From Usnea hakonensis (lineage: Eukaryota > Ascomycota > Lecanoromycetes > Lecanorales > Parmeliaceae), in contig BLJB01000674.1 in assembly GCA_013423325.1 (NCBI GenBank), positions 1-29,446 of the forward strand: 29,446 nucleotides of DNA, read 5' to 3'. Made by a program: the position numbers and the translations under genes. The notes below the pieces were generated by a model, which was given only the letters and a program-made list of their open reading frames with translations, searched no databases and had not been told where the DNA came from. Position 1 is the first letter of the stretch. The number at the start of each line of letters is the position of its first letter. This document shows positions 9,381 to 19,470 of the stretch, one piece after another.

Positions 9381-10683
9381 AATTGATTGTTTTATACGTC
9401 TATACTAGCTACTTAATATAAGCTAATAAGGGTGACTATAACGCTAAACTAATAGAGCTAGACGTTAAAGAAACCTAAAGATAAACCTTTAGATAAAAAC
9501 TTTAACTAAATAGTACGCTCTCCTTTTTATTATACTTTTTAAAAGCTTTATTATATTACTATATATCTCTCTATTTTTTTATATTAACTTTTCTATTCTT
9601 TAACTTTTATATCTCTAATTATCTCCGCCTTTAGAGGTAGGTACGATTACTTTTTTATATATCTTTTTTAGGCTTAATAATCTCCTCTACCCTAAAGGGT
9701 AATCTTAACTATTAGAGTTATTTACTAGTTAACTTAAAGCTATTTAACTAGTTAGAGTTAATTATCTATCTTACTACTATTTGGATCTTTTTAATTATAA
9801 TTAATATTATTTAGAAGTCCTTAGTATCTATTTTTATAAATAGTTATAATCTATCCTTCTATAATTTTAGATAGAAGAGGAGAATATACTTAATATTCTA
9901 TCTTCTCTACCTATATCTATAATTAGAGTTAATATCTAGAACCCTTATTTTATTAAAGAATATATTAAGTCTAATTTTACTACTTTTTATTTAGATAGCG
10001 ATTAAGTTCTTAGCCTTTCTTAATATCTCATAATAATTAAATCTATTATTATATAAGTTTCTTATCTAAGTAGAGGTTCTTACTATAATAGAAATTCTTT
10101 ATTAATATTTTTTCTATTTTTTAGATCTTCGTTTTTAAAACTAATCTTATATTTTCTATCTAATAATATTAATACTCTAATATTCTTTAATATCTTTATA
10201 TAGATTAATCTAGTTCTTTTTTCTTTTTATATTAGTAGTTACTAGGTTCTAGCTTTTTTTCTTAAAAGCTTTAAGAGCCTAAACCTTTTTTATTATTATA
10301 GATATAGGCCCTCTTTTTCTTTTTCTACCTCTATTATTTTAGAAATATTAAATAATTTACTTATTATTCTTTTTTATAGCGGGGTAGGTACTTTATAGAG
10401 CTTAGTATTATAATACTAGCTTATCGAGTTAATATTCTAAAGGGGCTATTAAAGCCTCTATCTCTAAGATCGAGATAGAAGTTATCTTATATATTTCGAT
10501 TACTCTACGAAGATACTTATTTTATATCTTAATTAGCTTCTCGAAGGGCTTCCGGGAGAATCCTTCTATCCTATAGGGGTAGTACTAAATCGGCGCTGCG
10601 AACGTTAATATCGGGCGTACTACTATACTATATACCGTGCGGTACCTGGTGAATATCGCTCCCCATGTCGAGCCTGCGAGGCA
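9381..10683 (-). mobile_element. LINE C: 5'-truncated Tad1-like copy nested in LINE B
   Basis: A minus-strand copy of the same family as A, B and D. It begins (5') at 10683 downstream of the RT catalytic motif and ends (3') at 9381 with the tail caatcaatt. Readable protein includes a VVRPILTFAAPIQYYP block and a QNKYLRRVIEIYKITS block, the conserved region that follows RT in Tad1-like ORF2. It contains no FxDD motif, so it was dead on arrival. A 13-bp duplication flanks it. Its first 100 bases (10590-10683) keep CA, TG and CG, while the rest is RIPped, giving a sharp gradient from 5' to 3'. It is less mutated than its host B, consistent with later insertion. Confidence 0.88.
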
Positions 10684-12084
10684 ATTAATAATATTTATTT
10701 ACTAATATATAATAAAAATATAAAAGATAATTATAAAGTATTATATAAGATTTATAATATTTATTTTAAATAAATTAAAATATATAGAATAATATTTATC
10801 TCTAAAAAATATAAATTAATATATCTAATAAAGAGTCTAAAGAAGTTTAATATAAAAATATTTTTAAACTTTAAAAAGGTTAAAATAGATTTTAATTTAA
10901 ATATAAAAGTATTAAATTTATATATAAATACTAAATTTTAGTAGAGACTATATATTATTTAATTAATAGTCTAAACTATAAAATAAAAATAAGCTTTAGA
11001 ATATCTTATAAACTTAATATAAAGAGTAATATTTATTAAATATTATATAATATATAATATAATAGTATATTTAATATTAATATTTATAATACTAATTTAA
11101 TATTATTTTTATAAAATAAAAGGATTCTTTTAAAAGTCTTTTAAAAAGCTAATTAAAATATGAAATAAATATCTTTATAGAGTAACTAGAATATATAAGA
11201 TAACTTCTATTTTAGTTCTAAAGATAGAAACTTTAATAATCTTTTTAAAATATTAACTTAATAAGCTAATATTATAATATTAAGCTTTATAAGATATCTA
11301 TTTTATTATAAAAAAGGGTAATAAATAAATTATTTAATATTTCTAAAATAGTAGAGATAGAAAAAAAAAAAGAGAATCTATATCTATAATAATAAAAAAG
11401 GTTTAGACTTTTAAAGTCTTAAAGGAAAAAAGTTAAGATCTAGTAACTATTAATATAAAAAGAAAAAAGAATTAGATTAATTTATATAAAAATATTAAGA
11501 AATATTAAAATATTAATATTATTAGATAAAAAATATAAGATTAATTTTAAAAATAAAGATTTAAAAAATAGAAAAAATATTAATAAAAAATTTCTATTAT
11601 AATAAGAATCTTTATTTAGATAGAGAACTTATATAATAATAGATTTAATTATTATAAGATATTAAGAAAAATTAAGAGCTTAATTATTATTTAAATAAAA
11701 AATAATAAAATTAGGTTTAATATATTTTTTAATAGAATAAGGGTTTTAAATATTAATTCTAACTATAAATATAAATAAAAAAAATAAAATATTAAATATA
11801 TTTTCCTCTTTTATTTAAAATTATAGAAGAATAGATTATAATTATTTATAAAAGCGAGTACTAGAAATTTCTAAATAATATTAACTATAATTAAAAAAAT
11901 TTAAATAGTAATAAAATAGATAGTTAATTTTAGTTAATTAAATAGCTTTAAATTAATTAGTAAATACCTCTAATAATTAAGATTACCTTTTAGAATAAAG
12001 GAGATTATTAAGTTTTAAAAAGAATATATAAAAAAGTAACTATATTTATCTCTAAAAATAAAGATAATTAGAAATATAAAAGTT
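10684..12084 (+). mobile_element. LINE B, segment 2: end of RT and C-terminal region
   Basis: Resumes at the 13-bp duplication of C and follows LINE A from 7124 to about 8526. The product relic covers INNIYLL, the KKYKLIY region, the post-RT block and the HILL-type C-terminal part near 11800-11850. Heavily RIPped with stops of TAA and TAG only. LINE E interrupts it at 12085. The last 13 bases (12072-12084) are the left copy of E's target duplication. Confidence 0.8.
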
Positions 12085-12098
12085 GGATTAGATTAGAA
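12085..12098 (-). repeat. Short-repeat tail of LINE E
   Basis: On the LINE strand the element ends ttctaatctaatcc, two copies of a ctaat unit. It sits directly against the target duplication in place of poly(A). Confidence 0.65.
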
Positions 12099-12599
12099 TT
12101 TATACTCGTATCTATCTAACTATATAAAAGATAATTACGGGAAGCTCTATAGTAATAATATAAGAGAAACCTTTATAGTATTACTACTACTAGGGTAAAA
12201 AACCTTATCGTACTCCTACTTATCTTTATTATTTTAAATCTATATACTACTTTTAACTACTATTATTTAGTATCTCCTACGCTCGTATTCCTCTACCCTC
12301 TTTATATTAACGCTAGCGTCCCTTAGGTCGCTTTATCTTTATATAACTAGTCTTTTACTAGAGAATATTAGCCTAGAAGGCCGGATTAAATTAATTATTT
12401 AATTAACGCCCTCGCCTCTTTTAGAGTAGTTAATATTCTCTATAGATTATTAGTTCTTATAGACTCTAGAAGTACTAGTCTAAATTATTTTAGTCTTAGA
12501 TAGAAGATAAGAATATATTTAGTATTCTATTTTAATTAGCTATATTCGTAGCTAACTATATAGATACTTAGGATTTTATAATAGAAGAGGAATTATACT

Positions 12600-13874
12600 A
12601 GCCCGATCTTCTCTATTTATATCTAGATTAGGGCGGAGCTTTTAGCTTTTATAAAATTATAGTAAAGTATTCTCTTTATTTTCTAATTTTTAGGACCTTA
12701 AGCTAGTATCCTCTTATTTTTAAATATACCTATATAATAGTCTTTTTATAGAGTATATTAAACTATATTATTCTAGTCTTATATTTTTTTTTTTATTATC
12801 TTTATCTCTTTCCTTTCTCTTTTCCTTATATTATATTATTTTTACTCTCCTCTAAAGAGGGTACCCTTAGCCTATAAATACTTTTTTATTATAAGTATTA
12901 ATAATACCTTTATCTTATAATCTCGCTTTCCTCGGAGTACTCTATAGATATATATATTTCTAATTTTCGTAACTTCGTATACGCCCCTAAGGGCTTAGTA
13001 ATAGAGGATCGCTAGATCTAAAAAGATCTATATAGGGGGAATACCTATCTCTACTTCTAGTTCCCTAGTATTTATTATCTTATATATTTTCGAGACGTAT
13101 CTTAGGTACTTATTCTAGATTATCTCTAGTTATCTTTTTAGTATCTTTATCGCTTCTTATATATTCGCCGAGTTATATTAAATAACTATTATATATATTA
13201 TTATCGATTATACTATAGTCTAGTATACTATATATACTTAGTTTAGAGTTATTCCTTATATCGAGGCTATTATTATTAATAGCGCGAAATATTAGAATAT
13301 TATTTTAATCTTTACCTTCTTAAAGTAAGGGCCCTACCTTAATTTTCTATTTATATATAGACCTAGTATCTATATACTACCCTTTAGCTCTATAACGGTC
13401 GCTTCTAGGTCTATTATAGCTTTTATATTAAAGCGCTTTAACCTTTTAATAAGATAGACTAGCTTATATTTCTTAGAGATAAAAGTTACTCTATACATTT
13501 TCGCTTACTTTAGATATATCTTATAAACTATTTTAAGTATTATATAGTTAGCTTCTATACTCTTTCTATATACTAGTAGATAGATATTATTAATAAAGTC
13601 GCTAATTTAGAGGTTTAGCTTTAGCTTTAAGTACTCCTCGATAAGCGGTATATTAAAGAATAAGAATAGTATAGGGGATACTAGGGACCCTTATAGGATC
13701 TCTATCTCTACTAGTTCTACCTCGCTTATTTTCTACCCTAGTGTTATTAACGTTACTCTTTCTATAAAGAAGCTCGACGTCCAGTTTACCATCCAGGGGG
13801 GGACCCCCTTAGACTTGAGGTTGTGGAGAAGCCGCTCGTGGGACACGTTGTCGAATGCCCCCGCCACGTCCAGA
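12600..13874 (-). pseudogene. LINE E reverse transcriptase relic
   Basis: Reading down from 13874, the first residues LDVAGAFDNVSHERLL are intact and form RT motif A with both expected Asp residues. KSKGVPPWMVNW and SFF follow, also intact. The frame then enters RIPped DNA: a GSLVSPILFLFFNIPL block (motif B) appears near 13660, the catalytic FxDD motif is FINN at 13599-13588, then LLVYRKS. A KKYKLVYLIKRLKRFN region and LGLYINRKL follow. Asp-to-Asn at motif C and several TAA/TAG stops inactivate it. The C-terminal limit toward 12600 is approximate; I could not place the end of the ORF. Confidence 0.82.
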
Positions 13875-14119
13875 AAATATAAAAGTTAAAAAATAAAAAA
13901 GTTAATATAAAAAAGTAGAGAGATATATAATAATATAATAGAGCTCTTAAAAAATATAATAAAAAGGAGAATATATTATTTAATTAAAATTTTTATCTAG
14001 AGGTTCGCTCTTAGATTTCTTTAACGCCTAGCTCTATTAGTTTAGCGTTATAATTACTCTTATTAGCTTATATTAAGTAGCTAGTATAGGCGTATAAAAC
14101 AATTAATTAATTAATTAAT
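13875..14119 (+). mobile_element. LINE B, segment 3: 3' UTR and (CAAT)n tail
   Basis: The first 13 bases (13875-13887) are the right copy of E's target duplication. The rest follows LINE A from about 8526 to its end, including the ctagtataggcgtataaaa terminal block, and finishes in a tail of AATT units (14100-14119) whose first base is still C. The nonamer atagaagat at 14118-14126 may be the right copy of the duplication made when LINE A inserted. Confidence 0.8.
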
Positions 14120-14235
14120 AGAAGATTCTATAAATATAAATAATTTTTTATATATAGATAATTATATTATTTTACTCTAATTAATATTAAATATAATTAA
14201 ATACTAAATAGAATATAGTCTAACTTTTAGCTATT

Positions 14236-15708
14236 ATTACGGTAGCACTTACTATAGTCGATCCAGGTATTACGGATCCGGCCTACCGTAATACTAAGGC
14301 TATTCCGGCTATTAATTAGTAGTATTTTTAGGTAGAGAATATTAAGCTTCTTATATACTATTTAATAAACCTACAAATCTATAACTATATATAATAGTAT
14401 AGTAGTAATACCCTTATTAATACTATTTAATTATTAATAAGATCTAGGAGTTCCTCTACTAACTTTATAGTAATTATTACTATATTACTAATAATCTTAG
14501 TAATCTATTTATTTGGATTATCTTATTATAAAGTTTACTTTAGTATTTACTTTACTATCTTCTTTAATATTCCTACCTTATCCGGAATCCTATTATTTAA
14601 TTATTAGAAAGTCGGAAATTACCTCCTACCTTAGTCTTCCTAATCTTATTATTATTTCTAAAAAGTTATTAATCTTCTATTAATTACTACTTTACGGTAT
14701 TATTAATCCTAGCTTATTATTAATTTATATAGTTACTAGAAGTTCCGATATTAATTAATAAGGTAAGGTAGCTTTATTATTATTAGTTTTAAATCCTATA
14801 TCTTAAGATATAGTAATTCTTACCTTCTAGCTTTTAGAGTTTCTAGAAACTAGATACGCTTTTACTATCGAATTCTATAATAATTATACTAAGAGACTTA
14901 TTAGCTATATCGTTAAAAATAATTTCCGTTCTCTATTAATAACTCGGGGTACTCCGTTATCGAGAGATTAACGTTCCTAAGTATAATTTAATAGTATCGA
15001 AGTACCTAGCTAGCTAAGTAACTAGGCTCTTAATAAGCCTTATCTATAATCTACTTTTATTAAATTTAAAAGAGGTATATACTCTTTATATCGTCTATAT
15101 AAACCTTCTTTTATAGGATAGTTACTAGTATCTACTCCCCTAGACTTACTACTACTTATTACCGGAAGCTTAGGAAATTTAGGGAATTCTATAAGAAATT
15201 TTAGTAATACTATAAAGGTAACTTTAGTAGAAGAGATTATCTAGAATAAGTTAATAGGCCCGAATAATCTTACTACTAGTAATATAATATAGTCGATAAC
15301 TTCTTAGAAATTATATAATTTTATTATCTAAATAGTTAATATAGTAATATAGAATTCCGGTAATTAAGGCCCCCTAGGAAATTAGGGCCTACTAGGTAAA
15401 ACCGGTCTATTAGGTCTATCTAGAAATAGAAATAGTAGTAATAATAATAAGTAGAATATTATAGACTTAGAATATTTTAATCTATATTTTAATAAATTAT
15501 ATAGGAAAGGTAAGATTATTACTATTAAAAAGAATATATATTATAGAAACCTAATCCTTTTTATAGAGTAGATCTATAATCTAGCTACTATTAAAAGTAT
15601 AATAATTATTAGAATAAATCTTAATACTATATTAAGAGATATAATACTAGCTTAGTATACGGCGGAACTTTTAAATCTAGAAAGAGTAGATCTATATATT
15701 AATAAAAA
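14236..15708 (+). pseudogene. Gypsy G gag relic, N-terminal half
   Basis: Gag forms the virus-like particle of the element. The first clear residues follow an ITVALTIVDPGITDPAYRN stretch; no ATG survives, so the start is not fixed. Low-complexity Ser/Thr-, Ile- and Tyr-rich sequence follows, a composition exaggerated by RIP (Cys, His, Ala and Thr codons becoming Tyr and Ile). Close to 15708 comes the W-rich capsid-type segment, with tryptophans now TAG. The frame runs off into element H. Joining 15708 to 18235 gives IEK-x-YSIIIKRFKES, the expected continuation (family form: a W followed by ALEKRFKES-like residues). Confidence 0.7.
15704..15708. other. Target duplication of element H, left copy
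   Basis: aaaaa here and at 18230-18234. The duplication could be six bases (taaaaa) if the right LTR ends at 18228. Deleting H with one copy keeps the G gag frame open across the joint, which supports this boundary. Confidence 0.8.
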
Positions 15709-15872
15709 TGTTAGGAGACGCACTTAGCCTTACCTGGTTAGCCCTACCACTAGTGGCTTGGTATGGCTTCCCCTACCTATATATTCTATGCTTCCTACCT
15801 TATATAGTTCGGTAGTCTTATTATCTTATCTATATATCTATATTGATATTTAGATCTATACTGGTCCTAATA
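15709..15872 (+). repeat. Element H left LTR (RIPped)
   Basis: Aligns without gaps to 18066-18229. About a dozen differences, all but the terminal base being transitions of the RIP type (C to T, one G to A) and mostly at CpA. The end reads cctaata, from an expected cctaaca. Confidence 0.88.
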
Positions 15873-16899
15873 TTATAATAAGACTCCTTCGTATATCTAC
15901 CCGGTGAAGAAAAGTGACGGGCTATTTTTTCTAGCTCGGAGTAAGTAAACGAGCTTGATAAATAAAGATATTTAGGTATTTCTTCTTTATAGAAATTATA
16001 TATTTTACTTATACGCCTCGAAAGACCCTATATTATACTATTTAAATTTTTAATATTATCGAAATCGGTTAATAAATGACTCTATAATTATTATTTTAAG
16101 AAATCTCTTCTCTATATCTATATTCTACCTTAGATTAGAAAAGATGAACTCTACTCTACTCCGCTTTAATAACTATTTAAGAAACCTCTCTATTAAGTAT
16201 ATAATATTCGAATCTACTTATTTTATAGTATACTTAGTATTTAGGGCTAGTAATTTAGTTAATAGTCGAAAGTATTAAAAAAATCGTTAAAAAATTATCT
16301 TTTAATACGTCTTAGATAACGCTTTTTTTTAAATCTTAATACTATAACTTCTTCTTATATAAATTATTCTATATTAATACTAAAATATATATCTTTATAT
16401 TATTATTATAATACTCTTCCTTTTTCTTAATAATACCTTAATTATAAAGATCTATATATAAGATATTTATCTAATTTATTATTTTATATACCTCGTATAT
16501 AGCGATCTCTTTCTATTAAAGATCTTCGTTATCGATTTAAGTGGGAACTAGATAGTTTCTAGGGCTAAGATTTAGTTAAGTTACTATCTTTATCCCTATC
16601 TTTATCGTTACTATTAGAACGAGATAGTTTCTATAAGCGGGAAGAAGATAGTTTCTAGAGTATAGATTTATCTATAAGATTTTAAAGTATTATAAGTATA
16701 TAGTTATAGCTATAGATTACTATTTAGCTACTTATAAAGTCTACTCTTAATTTAGAGATCTTTTCTAAGTCCTCGATTTCTAGACCTACTAATATTTAGT
16801 AGTTCTAAGCCGGGAGGTATACTTTTTAAAGACTAGAAGCTCCGAATCTAAGATAAGCTCCTTATTAATAAGGACTACTATTTTTCCGAGTATTCCTAA

Positions 16900-17480
16900 A
16901 TTACCTATATTATTACTCGTCTTAGAGGGAAGGTAATTAAGTATATATTTTAAAAATAATATACTAAATTATATAACTTAGTAGACTAATTATTTATCTA
17001 ATTAATTAATATTTACGAGCTCCTATAGGACGTTATAAATATAATAAATAACGATATCTTCTTTACTCTAGAATAAGATAATAAGCTATTTATTAAATTC
17101 TATTTAGATTTTATAAAGTACGTTCCGGATTACTTCTTAAAGAACGATAAGTATATTATATTTAGGCTCCGTAGTAAGGTAAATAGAAAGCTCTAGAAGG
17201 TATTTATAATATATATAGATATTAAGTCGCTTTTAGTACTAAAAGACTTTTTTATACGAATAGAATAATATTATAATACTATTATATTATATAAAGCTAA
17301 GAAGAAAGCGGACTAAATTACTAAATAACTCGCTTTAGTAAATATAGAGTCTAAGTTAAAGAAGCCTAGAAAGTATACTATTCTATATTATCCTAATCCT
17401 AATTTTAGGCGGTAGATTTAATTAGAAACTAGTAATAAGAGGCCTCTTTTCGATTAATAATTATATTAAATTAGGCCTAT
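16900..17480 (+). pseudogene. Gag-like relic of element H
   Basis: One plus-strand frame stays readable for about 190 codons with only TAA/TAG stops. It includes LFIKFYLDFIKYVPDYF, a KYIIFRLRSKVNRKL segment and LALVNIESKLKKPRKY. The pattern of a helical domain, a conserved LRSKVNRKL-type segment and a basic Pro/Lys-rich tail resembles the Retrotrans_gag family of fungal LTR elements. No zinc knuckle can be identified and no pol follows. The N-terminal part probably lies in 15900-16900, where I could not hold a single frame. Assignment as gag is by resemblance only. Confidence 0.5.
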
Positions 17481-17843
17481 TATATATACTTCTATTATTA
17501 ATATATATATAAAGGCCCTCTAATACTATAGTATATTACCCCTAGGTTTTACTATTACTAGTAGTAGCCTATATCGAAATTACCTCCCGGTATTTAGCTA
17601 GATTTCTTCGGAGAAAGTTTACTATATAATAATAGGCTAATAGCATATTATTTACTTATTTAGAGTTTGGTTTAACTCGGTTCGGTTCGGGAGTATCTAG
17701 CTAATAATAGGCCTTTATTCTATAGTTTCTTCTCTACTTAGAAATCGAATATTAAATAGTTATTCTATACCGAAATACCTTTTTGTTAATTATTTCGTTA
17801 ATCTATAGCTAAATTACTCTATTTCTGAAGCCCCTAAACGGTA

Positions 17844-17851
17844 TGACGTCA
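17844..17851. promoter_or_regulatory. TGACGTCA palindrome (CRE/ATF-type site)
   Basis: A perfect 8-bp palindrome matching the binding site of CREB/ATF-type bZIP factors, in the un-RIPped 3' part of H. It lies upstream of the right LTR, not in it, so a role in transcription is speculative. Confidence 0.3.
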
Positions 17852-17957
17852 TGCTAGCAATATTAGGCATCGATATCGTCTCTATATGAACTATTATCGC
17901 CGCGGCACCTCTCCGAGAGCCTCATGACAAATTTCTTCTTTTTTTTTCGGAATTCAC

Positions 17958-18001
17958 ATGCAAATCGGAACATGCAAATGGGCTCTTTTTCAGCATGCAA
18001 A
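17958..18001 (+). repeat. Three ATGCAAA repeats before the H right LTR
   Basis: ATGCAAAT at 17958-17965 and 17972-17979 and ATGCAAA at 17995-18001, starts 14 and 23 bases apart. They could be protein-binding sites or remnants of a short duplication. Confidence 0.45.
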
Positions 18002-18026
18002 GCGAGTCTTTTCTTCTCCTTCTACT

Positions 18027-18043
18027 ATAGCCATGAGGACATG
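18027..18043 (+). other. 17-bp motif shared with element T
   Basis: atagccatgaggacatg differs at two positions from 4832-4848 in element T and sits at nearly the same distance from the right LTR. Confidence 0.6.
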
Positions 18044-18051
18044 TCTTTTTC

Positions 18052-18062
18052 AGAGAGGGGGG
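18052..18062 (+). other. Polypurine tract of element H
   Basis: agagagggggg ends three bases before the right LTR (18066). This is the expected position and composition for the plus-strand primer and fixes the orientation of H. Confidence 0.75.
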
Positions 18063-18065
18063 TAA

Positions 18066-18229
18066 TGTTAGGAGACGCACTCAGCCCTACCTGGTCAGCC
18101 CTACCACTAGTGGCTTGGCATGGCTTCCCCTACCTACATATTCCATGCTTCCTACCTTACATAGTTCGGTAGTCTTATTATCTTATCTATATACCTATGT
18201 TGATATTCAGATCCATACCGGTCCTAACT
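18066..18229 (+). repeat. Element H right LTR (nearly un-RIPped)
   Basis: Begins TGTTAGGAGACGC, contains the CCTACCACTAGTGGCTTGG block and ends near GGTCCTAAC. It keeps CA and TG throughout, in contrast to the left copy. The exact last base (18228 or 18229) is uncertain. Confidence 0.87.
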
Positions 18230-18234
18230 AAAAA

Positions 18235-19470
18235 TAGTATCGAAAAATAGTATTCTATAATTATTAAAAGGTTTAAGGAATCTACTATAGAAATATTTTA
18301 AAAGTTAACTTCTAAGTATTACTCCTTATATAATACTAGAATATATTAAGAACTAGTTATTTATATCTAGACTATCTTACGCTATATAAAGGCTACTAAT
18401 ATTAATAGTATTAAAAACTAATTATTATTTACTTATCGAGATATTATAGTAGAACTAAGAGCTTTTATAGATCCTTTATTTTCTATAATAATTATTACTT
18501 CTTTTATCTAGGTCCTAAAATTAAAAAAGGATATCTAGTTTAAAATATATTACTATTAAGATTAAGCTTCTAGATTCTAGCGACTTTAGAATTAATCGAT
18601 CTAATAGAACGCTAGGAATATAAATTATACTAGTAAGTACTATAATTCTTTTCTAAATTCTTATTAGCCTAGACCGTTCTAGTAGTACTAAAATTAATTA
18701 GGTTCTAAATAGTAGGGTTTCGAATACTAGTCTTTTTCTTACTATCCTTCTAATTAGTTATATACTTATATTAATTAGTAGTAAGGAGGCTAGTAATTAA
18801 ATACTTAAACTTATTAAAGTTTACTAATACCCTAATAGCCGCTATAAATTATAAGCGGGTTTAATTTAATATTATTAAATTACCCGGTACTTTCTACTTT
18901 CTACCTAGATAGAGGAAGAAGAGGTAATTATAGAAATTAAGGTAAACGCTAAAGTCGTTAGCTCTAATAATAGCTAGGTTTCTACCCGAAGGCTATTATA
19001 TATTAGGCTTCTATAACTAAGGAATCCTAGTAGTAGAAGTAGTTAGATACTATTAAAAAAGCTTCTACTTTCTAGGAAAATATTTTTTTCTATTATTCTA
19101 AAGTATAGAAAAAAGAAGACGATAGCTAATATAAATATATTAGCTATAATAAGTATAATAATAAAGTCTACTTTAGTAGAAATAAGAATTAGTACTTTAC
19201 TAATCCTAATTACTTTATTAGATTTATTAGTATTAAGACCTTTTATTATAATTATAATAAATTATTTCTATCTAAGTCTCGCCTATATAAATATCTTACT
19301 TAGAGAAGGATATACTAGTAAGAAGGGCGAAAAGCTACTATTAATATAAGACTTACTAGTAAATCTTAGGGAGCTAGAATCTAATTCTACTACTATTAGA
19401 ATTCTAGTTATAGAATTAATAGCTCTAACCGCTAGCCTAGAAACTAGATTTAGATTTAAAAGTTAAAATT
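18235..19470 (+). pseudogene. Gypsy G gag relic, C-terminal half
   Basis: The frame continues from 15708 with IKRFKES, then LTSKYYSLYNTR and a TILRYIKATNI segment near 18390, which match the capsid core of fungal Gypsy gag proteins. Towards the end (19238-19311) a C2H2-like finger is legible: FYYNYNKLFLSKSRLYKYLT, where the paired Tyr residues and the late Tyr stand for Cys and His (TGT/TGC and CAT/CAC RIPped to TAT/TAC). Such a finger with an SKxxLxxHL core is typical of these elements rather than a CCHC knuckle. The middle (18600-19200) is Gln/Tyr/Ile-rich and poorly conserved. The end of the ORF is not fixed. Confidence 0.72.

Larger units (their letters stand above)
12085..13874 (-). mobile_element. 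LINE E: 5'-truncated non-LTR retrotransposon of a second family, nested in LINE B
   Basis: The minus strand starts at 13874 inside the reverse transcriptase and ends at 12085 with a short-repeat tail that reads ttctaatctaatcc. It differs from LINEs A-D in its 3' UTR and tail but resembles the LINE end at 1-62. The duplication aaatataaaagtt flanks it (12072-12084 and 13875-13887); removing E rejoins LINE B. The 5'-most 130 bases (about 13740-13874) are GC-normal, while the remainder is RIPped. It has no endonuclease, so it is a typical dead-on-arrival 5' truncation. Confidence 0.88.
14127..15708 (+). mobile_element. Gypsy element G, segment 1: gag N-terminal part
   Basis: This is the left part of a RIPped Ty3/Gypsy retrotransposon, interrupted at 15709 by H. 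From about 14236 a single frame with only TAA/TAG stops can be followed (VDPGITDPAYRN near 14260-14295, a GGTF block and a YINKN end at 15708). The block before the break fits the WY-x-ELxDLERV region of fungal Gypsy gag proteins. I see no LTR at its left side; 14127-14235 is AT-rich leader. The frame resumes at 18230 when H and one target copy are removed. Confidence 0.72.
15709..18229 (+). mobile_element. Element H: 2.5-kb gag-only LTR retrotransposon nested in Gypsy G
   Basis: Two direct repeats of about 164 bp begin TGTTAGGAGACGC and flank a 2.2-kb interior. A polypurine run (18052-18062) lies just before the right repeat, so the element is on the plus strand. The interior carries a gag-like relic but no protease, RT or integrase, so H was non-autonomous. 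A 5-bp duplication flanks it and its removal restores the gag frame of G. The left repeat and most of the interior are RIPped, while about 17820-18229 is nearly clean. H may use the enzymes of another element; which one cannot be told from the window. Confidence 0.87.

Noticed and set aside
6228..14119. A tandem segmental duplication explaining LINEs A and B
   Set aside because: Simple 5' truncation of B at the tail of A needs no shared breakpoint; kept as an alternative rather than the main reading.
17924..18172. 82-codon frame ending in the H right LTR
   Set aside because: It starts in a T-rich run coding for Phe and crosses the polypurine tract and LTR; it exists only because this end of H escaped RIP.
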